NCBI GenBank assembly: GCA_017467085.1 | Contig: JAFTSW010000060.1 | Location: 1-40,083, forward strand | Length of the DNA stretch: 40,083 bases | Source of the DNA: Clostridia bacterium | GTDB lineage: Bacteria; Bacillota; Clostridia; Oscillospirales; CAG-272 | Direction of reading: 5' to 3' | Part shown: positions 1 through 5,254 of the stretch, in pieces | How positions within the stretch are numbered: the first letter of the stretch is position 1 | Layout: each line of letters begins with the position of its first letter | Notes under the pieces: generated by a model | The model's database searches: none | The model's input: the letters and a program-made list of their open reading frames with translations, nothing else | What the model was told of the DNA's origin: nothing | Program-made: the position numbers and the translations under genes

Positions 1-70
1 AGACAATGTGGTACTTGCAATTCCATGACGTATGTGCTATAATATTGTTGTCTATGGGCTCTTTTTTCAT
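1..70 (-). CDS. tnpA: IS200/IS605-family transposase TnpA, N-terminal 23 residues (partial)
   Basis: The minus-strand frame opens with ATG at 70-68 and stays open to the window edge. It reads MKKEPIDNN, then a HTSWNCKYHIV segment at residues 13-23. That is the first strand of the Y1 (PF01797) transposase fold, which in IS200-like enzymes is followed by 'F.PKYRR'. The ribosome binding site GGAGG (83-79) is eight bases from the ATG. The HUH motif and catalytic tyrosine lie outside the window, so I cannot say whether the gene is intact. The family call rests on this short N-terminus plus the end structures upstream. Confidence 0.72.
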   Translation of the reverse strand, partial: MKKEPIDNNIIAHTSWNCKYHIV

Positions 71-74
71 AGAT

Positions 75-139
75 AAATCCTCCAATGCGTTTTTTATTTT
101 GACTGGCAGGTCATCTTATTATAACACATTGGAGGATTT
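75..139 (-). promoter_or_regulatory. RBS-sequestering inverted repeat and internal -10 of tnpA
   Basis: AAATCCTCCAATG (75-87) and CATTGGAGGATTT (127-139) are perfect 13-bp complements separated by 39 bases. One arm contains the tnpA Shine-Dalgarno sequence. A TATAAT on the minus strand (118-123) lies between the arms, so a transcript started there lacks the upstream arm and keeps a free ribosome site. A transcript reading in from outside carries both arms and would be masked. The -35 is weak. Confidence 0.55.
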
Positions 140-206
140 TTCCTCACCGGTTAACCTCTTTGGAACCACGCGACTATCGCGTGGTTTTCGTTTTACAACA
201 AAAAAA

Positions 207-231
207 GAAGCACCCCAAAAGGGGTGCTTCT
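207..231 (-). terminator. Terminator of tRNA-Leu
   Basis: GAAGCACCCC (207-216), AAAA loop, GGGGTGCTTC (221-230), with A and T runs on both sides, so it can act in either direction. It lies directly downstream of the minus-strand tRNA gene. Confidence 0.85.
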
Positions 232-236
232 TTTTT

Positions 237-323
237 TGGTGCCGGAAGCGGGACTTGAACCCGCACCCTATCGCTAGGACTGGATTTTGAGTCCAGCACG
301 TCTGCCAATTCCATCATTCCGGC
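237..323 (-). tRNA. tRNA-Leu (anticodon CAA), CCA encoded
   Basis: On the minus strand the 87-nt RNA starts GCCGGAA and ends TTCCGGC-A-CCA, giving a perfect 7-bp acceptor stem. The anticodon arm is CTGGA-CTCAAAA-TCCAG with anticodon CAA, reading UUG leucine codons. A long variable arm (CCTAGCGATAGG) follows, as expected for a class II tRNA, and the T arm contains GGTTCAAGTCC. The 3' CCA is part of the gene (237-239). A sigma-A promoter is upstream and a strong hairpin downstream, so it is transcribed alone. Confidence 0.96.
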
Positions 324-336
324 TCACAACGTAGGT

Positions 337-366
337 ATTATAGCACATATAAAGGTAAAATGTCAA
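337..366 (-). promoter_or_regulatory. Promoter of tRNA-Leu
   Basis: Minus-strand TTGACA (361-366) and TATAAT (337-342) with an 18-bp spacer; both boxes match the sigma-A consensus exactly. Confidence 0.8.
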
Positions 367-476
367 GCCCTTTTTATATTTTTTATGCGTTTTTTATCCG
401 TTTTTCTGTTTCAGCAAGCTCTTGCAACCTACGCCATAAGGTTTTTCAAAGACATAGGGACTTTTTAGCTGCCCCC

Positions 477-505
477 TTGCTTTTTGGTATAAGATATGAT
501 ACAAT
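477..505 (+). promoter_or_regulatory. Promoter of the 536 gene
   Basis: TTGCTT (477-482), 17-bp spacer, TACAAT (500-505). Between it and the tRNA promoter (367-476) I see only T-rich sequence and no gene. Confidence 0.7.
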
Positions 506-535
506 GACCGTGTAACAAAAATTCAGGAGGCATTT

Positions 536-1033
536 ATGTTTTTTTCTAAGGCCGCAAGGTTAGATAAGCTTGCGCACGAAATGTTCCAGGCATCGCTTGG
601 AATGGACTTTTTTACGGGCTCAACTGTCACCTCTGCCAAGGCAAAGGACGGCTCCTTTGTCCGTGTGGTGACGGAGAAGCCGGGCGAAAGAAGCGCTGCT
701 CTTCTCGGCAAGGCAGGGCTATTGGAGCTGCGGTATGACGCAAACAAAAAGGACGCTTCTTTGACGCTGGTTTTCGATTATCCCCAGGGGAGCAAGGAAG
801 CCAACTGCATCGACGCCACGCTGTCGAGTCTTGAGGGCGAGGGCGAGGCAGGCTCGGTGGAGGAATATATTCACAGCATCGAGCTTTGCTACATTGAAGA
901 GGACAACACCGCCGAGTTAGTTCTCTCGATGAACAACGTCAAGCTCGGCAAGGCAATGACGGCATTGCGCTTTCTTATCAAAAAGGCATCCGTTTATCTT
1001 GTATCCTTGGAAAAGATTTTTGCGGAGCTTTAA
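536..1033 (+). CDS. Conserved-looking hypothetical protein, 165 aa
   Basis: I do not recognise the family. The ATG at 536 follows AGGAGG (525-530) at five bases and a good sigma-A promoter, so it is a real gene. The protein is soluble, with no signal peptide or membrane segment. It appears mixed alpha/beta: an amphipathic N-terminal helix (residues 5-20), predicted strands around 38-80 ('LLELRYDANKKDASLTLVFDY'-like alternation), an acidic loop near 95-105, another strand pair near 110-130 and a hydrophobic C-terminal helix (137-163). The shape recalls small house-keeping domains of unknown function. It is monocistronic, closed by a palindrome and a terminator. Confidence 0.75.
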   Translation: MFFSKAARLDKLAHEMFQASLGMDFFTGSTVTSAKAKDGSFVRVVTEKPGERSAALLGKAGLLELRYDANKKDASLTLVFDYPQGSKEANCIDATLSSLEGEGEAGSVEEYIHSIELCYIEEDNTAELVLSMNNVKLGKAMTALRFLIKKASVYLVSLEKIFAEL

Positions 1034-1041
1034 GAACGTAA

Positions 1042-1077
1042 ATACCTCGGACTCCGATGCATCGGAGTCCGAGGTAT
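1042..1077. repeat. 36-bp perfect palindrome
   Basis: ATACCTCGGACTCCGA (1042-1057), TGCA, then its exact complement (1062-1077); the central TGCA is itself palindromic, so the whole 36 bp is perfectly two-fold symmetric. It lies eight bases past the stop of the 165-aa gene and lacks a U-run on either side, so it is not a textbook terminator. It could stabilise the 3' end of the transcript or bind a dimeric protein. Confidence 0.85.
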
Positions 1078-1126
1078 GATTTTGGGGAAAGGTATACTTT
1101 TGTACGAAGATTTAGCACAGAGATTT

Positions 1127-1157
1127 AGCCCGATTTCTTTTGGAAATCGGGCTTTTG
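1127..1157 (+). terminator. Terminator downstream of the 536 gene
   Basis: AGCCCGATTTC (1127-1137), five-base loop, GAAATCGGGCT (1143-1153), followed by TTT and a T-rich tract. It could also stop the convergent gene at 1228, although the T-run is on the plus side. Confidence 0.75.
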
Positions 1158-1227
1158 GCTTTTACCAGTTTTTGTCCGTATAAGGCGTGCTTTCCACACC
1201 GCGCGCCTGTAGCCCCTACTTCGACAA

Positions 1228-1620
1228 TCAAGATTCATAATTAAAATATTTTGTGATTGCATCAGCCCAGCGAGAGTCTCTAATGTATTTTTTTCCATGT
1301 CCATCATACGTTTCAACTTTAGGTTTCAGTTCAAGGTCATCAAATAAGCTTTGCTTTTTGCATTTATGACATTTTGCAATAATGCTATAGACTGTAACAG
1401 GATCAGAGTACGATGAGTATTGACGAGTTTCCTCTCTGTTGTAATGAAAATCCGCCCACTTATACCGTTCTCCGCAATTTGAGCAGTGCGAACGCTTTTC
1501 CTTCATTTCTTCTGTGTTGTCGAACTGCGGTTTTGTATCGCTCTTCTTTACACTAACGAATATAACGCTAACAAAAATTATTCCTAAAACTACGAAAAGT
1601 AATATTACGCCCGGTTCCAT
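1228..1620 (-). CDS. Small membrane-anchored protein with two CxxC pairs, 130 aa
   Basis: Unrecognised family. I place the start at ATG 1620, eight bases after a GGAG; an in-frame TTG at 1635 would overlap that site. Residues 4-24 (GVILLFVVLGIIFVSVIFVSV) form one N-terminal transmembrane helix. The rest is hydrophilic and cytoplasmic or extracytoplasmic. Two cysteine pairs, CSNCG near residue 46 and CHKCK near residue 84, are about 38 residues apart and look like a zinc ribbon or rubredoxin-like knuckle. It lies just downstream of the glycine-rich lipoprotein on the same strand, separated by a long-loop hairpin, and might be co-expressed by read-through. The partnership is inference. Confidence 0.7.
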   Translation of the reverse strand: MEPGVILLFVVLGIIFVSVIFVSVKKSDTKPQFDNTEEMKEKRSHCSNCGERYKWADFHYNREETRQYSSYSDPVTVYSIIAKCHKCKKQSLFDDLELKPKVETYDGHGKKYIRDSRWADAITKYFNYES

Positions 1621-1661
1621 AAGTTTTCTCCACAAAAAATTTTAAGATTTAATATTAACTT

Positions 1662-1704
1662 AGGCAACGGGGTATTATCATTTGAATGCAATCCCCCGTT
1701 GCCT
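1662..1704 (-). terminator. Long-loop hairpin after the lipoprotein gene
   Basis: AGGCAACGGGG (1662-1672) and CCCCGTTGCCT (1694-1704) form an 11-bp stem with a 21-base loop. There is no U-run on the minus side, so termination is probably partial; it may act as an mRNA 3' stabiliser. Confidence 0.4.
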
Positions 1705-1717
1705 TTCAAGCGGCTAA

Positions 1718-3946
1718 TTAATATGCTGTTCCGTTGCCTTTATTGCTTGCTTGAATTGTAGCTCTGCTGGTTCCGGAGCCTTGGCATCCGCAATATGCAT
1801 CCGACCCATGGTCGCCGCTTCTTTGGATACCGCCAACACCGCCAAAGCCACCTTGGCCAGCGAGTCCCGCGACTTTTCCATCGCCGCCTTTTCCGCCAAC
1901 GCCGCCAAAGCCGCCGTCACCGCCTTTTCCTCCGTGATACTGCTGGAAGACACTACGGTAATAGCACGAGCCACCCGTTCCACCAGCACCACCGTTGCCG
2001 CCGTTGCCGCCGTTACCGCCGTTGCCGTGCGTACCGTTAAAGCTGGAAAAGCTTGCGCCTTCGGCTACGGTTGCGCCAGTAGAAAGCTGAAGCTCCGTGG
2101 CTCTTCCACCGTTACCGCCGTTTCCACCTTCGCCACCGGTACCGCCAACGCCGCCAGGCTTGCCAACATCCATTACCGTTGCGCCATCGTACCAATACCC
2201 TGCTCCGTTGACACCTGTGCCGCCTGCACCGCCGTTGCCGCCGTTGCCGCCATTGCCGCCGTTGCCGGTATAAAGATTAACTTGTCCAAAGGTTACTGCG
2301 ACCTTGGTGGTTTCGGTGATTGGCAATGTACCCTTTCCACCGTTGCCGCCATTACCGCCAACGCCACCGATAGCACCTGTGCTACCATTGGCGCCTTTTC
2401 CACCGTTGCCACCGTTGCCGCCGTTACCGCCACGCAAGGTGACGTTGGAGGAACCAAAATCAACCGAGCCAACAAGGAGAGCGTTGCCACCGTTGCCACC
2501 GTTTTGACCGTGCGCTCCATTGCTTCCATTTGCTCCGTTGCCGCCGTTGCCACCGACAACCGTCAGCTTTTGCGCACCACCAACTACAAGCTTGGCGTTT
2601 TCAGAAGCACTGAAATCGACTCCTGCGGTACCGTTTCTTCCACTCGTGCTATCGCTACCGTAAAGGACGCTCTCGCCGTTTACGGTCAAGGTAACGGTAA
2701 TATTCTGCTTTTTAGAGGGATTTAATTGAATGGCAGGAAGTCCTTCATGCGCCTCAAAGGAAACATTTTCGAATACAATTTCAATATCGCTTTCCGCATC
2801 AATCTGAATGGTAAAATCGGTGATAACGTACTTGCTGGTATCGCCGCTTTGATTCTGCGTGTTGTAGCAGCCCTTAAAGATGTACTTGGTCACTCTTTGA
2901 TTGTTATGTACGCCCTTGAGCTTCAGCACACCGTTCGAAAAGTTGTTCGAATCATAGTTTACAAATACAGGATTTGCCGCTGCAGTGCCTTCACCCTCGC
3001 CGTATTGCTGGGTAAAATCAACGGTTACGGTCGTCGTTGTCATTTCGGGGGTGATTACCTCTTGCTCAATGTCAACTACGTATTTTTCAGGTTCTTCAAA
3101 GGTAAGGTTATCTACGTCAAGGGTAAGCATTTCGGGAGAAATATTGTTTTCCCAATATTTGTCTTCAGAATATGCCCACGAGTTGTATAGCATTGCATAT
3201 TCAGAAACTGTGGAAACAACGGCTTTTTCTGTTGTAGGATTGTAAATAACAATACCAAAAACATCGACCATTGCAAAAGGCATATATTTGTAATATCCTG
3301 CAGGGGTAAACGCAGGGTCAAAGGTATATACAGTTTCTTGGGTTTCAGTCAGCGTTGTGCCCTTCGTTTTTTCATCAAATTGCGAAAGGGTGTTCTGACT
3401 TTCTGTGGAAAAACCAACAGCTTCAGAGAAGCCTTTAGTAATAGATTCACTAATTTCAACCCCTAAGCTAACGCCTGCTTCAATACCGTCAAGCGCCGCA
3501 CTAAGCTCCGTTTTTATGGTAGCGGTAGCGCTCTGCGTGCTTTCTAATCTGGATTCCAAATTTCGCGTCCAGGCGTCCGTTTTAGAAAGAGAACGCTCTA
3601 ATGCCTTTGATGCCTCTTCAAATGTCATGACACTCTTGGAGATGCTTTTTTCTACTTTTTGCGAGCCAGTGATTTTCTCCCAACCACTTGCCGACGTATC
3701 AAGCGGAATATCGTCCACTCTTCCAAGATAATAAACGAAATACCAATAATTATCATCGCGGAAGGAATTTTCTAACGAATAGTTAGCACTGCCCTGCTCT
3801 CCCGCTTTTTTTGCAGAATAAAACTGCTCCGCACTCACGTAGTCCTCTACGTAAGTTACCGGGCCTGGGTCGGTTCCGCCGTTACAAGCGACAAGTCCCA
3901 CGCAAAGGGACAAGATTAAAAGCCAGATGATTAGTTGTTTTTTCAT
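1718..3946 (-). CDS. Glycine-rich (GGN)n repeat lipoprotein, 742 aa
   Basis: Start ATG 3946 with GGAGG five bases upstream. Residues 1-20 are a lipoprotein signal peptide and the lipobox LVAC puts the lipidated cysteine at 21, so the protein is anchored on the outer face of the membrane. Residues 25-300 form a mixed domain with a coiled-coil-like stretch (about 96-155) followed by Ser/Thr-rich alternating segments (about 160-205). Residues 300-460 are beta-rich. Residues 465-706 are almost entirely GGN, GGA, GGK and GGT triplets, broken by short strand-like inserts such as VTLRGG and TTKVAVTFGQVNLYT. The tail (707-742) carries a CGC motif. GGX triplets of this kind are known to pack as polyglycine-II bundles in snow-flea antifreeze protein and in phage tail adhesins; that fold here is inference. 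Function unknown; surface binding or adhesion is plausible. A divergent Xre-type regulator shares its promoter region. Confidence 0.8.
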   Translation of the reverse strand: MKKQLIIWLLILSLCVGLVACNGGTDPGPVTYVEDYVSAEQFYSAKKAGEQGSANYSLENSFRDDNYWYFVYYLGRVDDIPLDTSASGWEKITGSQKVEKSISKSVMTFEEASKALERSLSKTDAWTRNLESRLESTQSATATIKTELSAALDGIEAGVSLGVEISESITKGFSEAVGFSTESQNTLSQFDEKTKGTTLTETQETVYTFDPAFTPAGYYKYMPFAMVDVFGIVIYNPTTEKAVVSTVSEYAMLYNSWAYSEDKYWENNISPEMLTLDVDNLTFEEPEKYVVDIEQEVITPEMTTTTVTVDFTQQYGEGEGTAAANPVFVNYDSNNFSNGVLKLKGVHNNQRVTKYIFKGCYNTQNQSGDTSKYVITDFTIQIDAESDIEIVFENVSFEAHEGLPAIQLNPSKKQNITVTLTVNGESVLYGSDSTSGRNGTAGVDFSASENAKLVVGGAQKLTVVGGNGGNGANGSNGAHGQNGGNGGNALLVGSVDFGSSNVTLRGGNGGNGGNGGKGANGSTGAIGGVGGNGGNGGKGTLPITETTKVAVTFGQVNLYTGNGGNGGNGGNGGAGGTGVNGAGYWYDGATVMDVGKPGGVGGTGGEGGNGGNGGRATELQLSTGATVAEGASFSSFNGTHGNGGNGGNGGNGGAGGTGGSCYYRSVFQQYHGGKGGDGGFGGVGGKGGDGKVAGLAGQGGFGGVGGIQRSGDHGSDAYCGCQGSGTSRATIQASNKGNGTAY
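1829..2554 (-). repeat. GGN/GGX-coding repeat tract inside the lipoprotein gene
   Basis: About 730 bp of GGNGGNGGx codons. The DNA is a run of CCGCCGTTGCCGCCGTTGCC-like units on the plus strand, with unit sizes in multiples of 9 bp. Synonymous third positions vary, so these are diverged coding repeats, not a fresh microsatellite. Four to five blocks are separated by non-repetitive inserts of 15-30 codons. Confidence 0.85.
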
Positions 3947-3975
3947 AATGTCCTCCAAAGTTTTATTTTTTCTTC

Positions 3976-4080
3976 AATTATGCTCTTTTTATAGAGTATA
4001 ATTATTGTAGCACTATGCTTCGTTTTTGTCAACAGTTTTATGCTCTTTTTGTCGACAATTGTCAAAATAGAGAGCATAGT
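3976..4080. promoter_or_regulatory. Divergent control region with repeated TATGCTCT boxes
   Basis: TATGCTCTTTTT occurs near 3979 and again at 4039-4050, and the inverted form AGAGCATA is at 4071-4078, so 4039-4046 and 4071-4078 form an inverted repeat around the plus-strand -35. Between them lies the 10-bp palindrome GACAATTGTC (4054-4063), which overlaps the -35 TTGTCA. The boxes flank both divergent promoters, as expected for operators of the adjacent HTH protein. Confidence 0.55.
4004..4032 (-). promoter_or_regulatory. Promoter of the glycine-rich lipoprotein
   Basis: Minus-strand TTGACA (4027-4032), 17-bp spacer, TACAAT (4004-4009). Near-consensus sigma-A. Confidence 0.78.
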
Positions 4081-4088
4081 TGTATAAT
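4059..4088 (+). promoter_or_regulatory. Promoter of the Xre-type regulator
   Basis: TTGTCA (4059-4064), 18-bp spacer, TATAAT (4083-4088). The -35 overlaps the GACAATTGTC palindrome, so binding there would block it, consistent with autorepression. Confidence 0.7.
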
Positions 4089-4141
4089 AGAAAAAGAACG
4101 TGAAAGAATAGAAAAGCCAAGAAAGTATCGGGAGGAGAGCT

Positions 4142-4345
4142 ATGATCTCTTACGCACCCTTTTACGAGACCTTAAAGGCGCGCGGACTATCCACCTACCG
4201 CTTGATACGGGATTACGGTCTCAGCCGCAGTCTGCTTGACAGACTGAAGCACGACAAGCCAATAAGCACGGTAACGCTTGATGATCTTTGCGCCATTCTC
4301 GACTGCCGCGTTGAAGACATTCTGATTTATATAAGTGAAAAATAA
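4142..4345 (+). CDS. Xre/Cro-CI family HTH regulator, 67 aa
   Basis: A minimal DNA-binding protein: residues 6-62 form one five-helix HTH of the YozG-like/HTH_26 type, with the recognition part around LSTYRLIRDYGLSRSLLDRL (16-35) and the characteristic TVTLDDLCAILDCRVEDILIY end (43-63). There is no effector domain. The start at 4142 has GGAGGAG just upstream. It diverges from the lipoprotein gene with inverted and direct repeats between them, so it most likely represses itself and the lipoprotein. A terminator hairpin overlaps its stop codon. Proteins of this class are usually constitutive DNA binders whose activity is set by amount or by an unseen partner. Confidence 0.88.
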   Translation: MISYAPFYETLKARGLSTYRLIRDYGLSRSLLDRLKHDKPISTVTLDDLCAILDCRVEDILIYISEK

Positions 4346-4380
4346 GAGCCGTTTTGAGAAGAAGCGGCTCTTTATTTTTT
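4344..4380 (+). terminator. Terminator of the Xre regulator
   Basis: AAGAGCCG (4344-4351), 13-base loop, CGGCTCTT (4365-4372), then TTATTTTTT. The first arm overlaps the stop codon. Confidence 0.8.
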
Positions 4381-4388
4381 TCAAAGGG

Positions 4389-4439
4389 CGATGAGAAACT
4401 CCTCATCCACCACAGTTACGCTTTGCGTTACTGTGGTCC
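4389..4439. repeat. Stacked intergenic hairpins
   Basis: GATGAG-AAACTC-CTCATC is followed directly by ACCACAGTTACGC-TTT-GCGTTACTGTGGT, a 13-bp stem with one mismatch. No coding potential. The arrangement looks like a mobile intergenic (MITE/REP-like) unit, but only one copy is in the window. Confidence 0.45.
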
Positions 4440-4461
4440 CCCTTCTCCCGCAGTAGAAGGC

Positions 4462-4489
4462 AAAAAAACCGCCGCGCGGGGCGCGGCGG
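4462..4489 (-). terminator. Terminator of the SASP gene
   Basis: CCGCCGCGC (4469-4477), GGG, GCGCGGCGG (4481-4489), followed on the minus strand by seven T (4468-4462). A further hairpin, CCTTTTTCGGGGC / GCCCCGAGAAAGG (4511-4539), lies between it and the gene. Confidence 0.8.
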
Positions 4490-4565
4490 AAAGGGGGTCC
4501 TTTTTTGGTGCCTTTTTCGGGGCTCTGCCCCGAGAAAGGCGGCGGCGTTTGCCGCTTGCCGACTC

Positions 4566-4766
4566 TTACTTGCCGGTCTTCATCGAGTTCTCATAGGACT
4601 CGATCATCTTCTTCACCATCTGGCCGCCAACGGAACCTGCCTGGCGGGAGGTGAGTTCACCGTTGTATCCGTCCTTCAAGTTTACGCCGACCTCGCTTGC
4701 AGCCTGCATCTTGAAGTTCTTCATAGCCTCTTTGGCTTCGGGAACGATGACACTATTTCTTGCCAT
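4566..4766 (-). CDS. Alpha/beta-type small acid-soluble spore protein, 66 aa
   Basis: Coats and protects spore DNA. It shows the family pattern: an N-terminal helix (PEAKEAMKNFKMQAASEVGV, 9-28) containing the QAASE site that the GPR protease cleaves at germination, then NLKDGYNGELTSRQAGSVGG (29-48) and the MVKKMIE helix. Sixty-six residues is normal. GAGGAG stands ten bases before the ATG. It has its own terminator. No convincing sigma-G promoter could be picked out. This gene is the best evidence that the organism sporulates. Confidence 0.95.
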   Translation of the reverse strand: MARNSVIVPEAKEAMKNFKMQAASEVGVNLKDGYNGELTSRQAGSVGGQMVKKMIESYENSMKTGK

Positions 4767-4840
4767 TTTGGAAATCTCCTCATCTTTGGTGTTGGGCGCA
4801 CGCTCTATTTCTCCCAGACCCTGCGCGCCATCTATATCAT

Positions 4841-5067
4841 CGAGGCAAGCGGGAAAAGCCTGCCTCGGTTTCCCTTGGCAATCCGTCTACGGGGACTTGT
4901 CAACCCATCCCAAGCAAACGGCAACCGTTCTTCGGAAAACAGAACGGCTTGCCGTTCTTTTTCTTTAAGGACTTGTCAACCCATCCTTAAAGGTGTTTTT
5001 CCGTTTTGCGATTTCTTCTCTCGCTTCCTCTGGTACTATTGTTCGCAATTCGCCACCGTTCATTCGT
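4841..5067. repeat. 227-bp dispersed repeat, copy 1
   Basis: Matches 7430-7656 with no gaps and about five substitutions (about 98% identity). Internally it carries GGACTTGTCAACCCATCC twice (4893-4910 and 4969-4986), framing a strong hairpin AACGGCAACCGTTCT / AGAACGGCTTGCCGTT followed by a T-rich tract. The part at 4981-5067 reads on the minus strand as a short peptide, MNGGELRTIVPEEAREEIAK..., ending in a stop. The rest of 4767-5191 holds no gene. Confidence 0.93.
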
Positions 5068-5191
5068 AAATTTTCACTGATTGTTTTTTCCTTCTGCGGA
5101 TAAAAACGGAAAAAGCGAGTTTTCGGCAGATTTTTTGATGCATTGCGGTTTTTCGCTTTCCGCAGCATCCTTGTTTTAGGGTAGAAAAGCG

Positions 5192-5220
5192 TTGACTTTC
5201 CTTATCTTGTATGTTATACT
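5192..5220 (+). promoter_or_regulatory. Promoter of the GH-like gene
   Basis: TTGACT (5192-5197), 17-bp spacer, TATACT (5215-5220). Confidence 0.75.
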
Positions 5221-5254
5221 GTTGGCACATAAAAGAGATAGGAGGAAGTCCCTT

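Larger units (their letters stand above)
1..190 (-). mobile_element. IS200/IS605-family element, left-end part
   Basis: Read on the minus strand, this stretch holds a 10-bp hairpin (164-173 with 177-186, three-base loop), then a 13-bp inverted repeat, then the start of a Y1-type transposase that runs off the window at position 1. A subterminal hairpin a short distance upstream of tnpA is what IS200/IS605 elements use as the left-end recognition structure. The outer boundary is not visible; I place it near 190 because the tRNA terminator begins at 207. No inverted terminal repeats or target duplication are expected for this family. Confidence 0.7.

Noticed and set aside
164-186. Factor-independent terminator on the plus strand
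   Set aside because: It has a T-run, but no plus-strand gene precedes it, and its place upstream of tnpA fits the element's left-end hairpin better.
1829-2554. CRISPR or minisatellite
   Set aside because: Units are in-frame, diverged at third positions and have no regular spacers; it is protein repeat coding.
1751-2725. Long Ala/Thr/Val-rich frame opposite the glycine repeats
   Set aside because: A by-product of GGN codons read backwards; no ribosome site and composition explained by the repeat.
4389-4565. A small gene between the Xre regulator and the SASP gene
   Set aside because: Only stacked GC-rich hairpins are present; no frame has a ribosome site or sensible composition.
5192-5254. 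Earlier in-frame start of the GH-like gene
   Set aside because: It would begin inside the -35 box; GTG 5255 has AGGAGG at the right distance.
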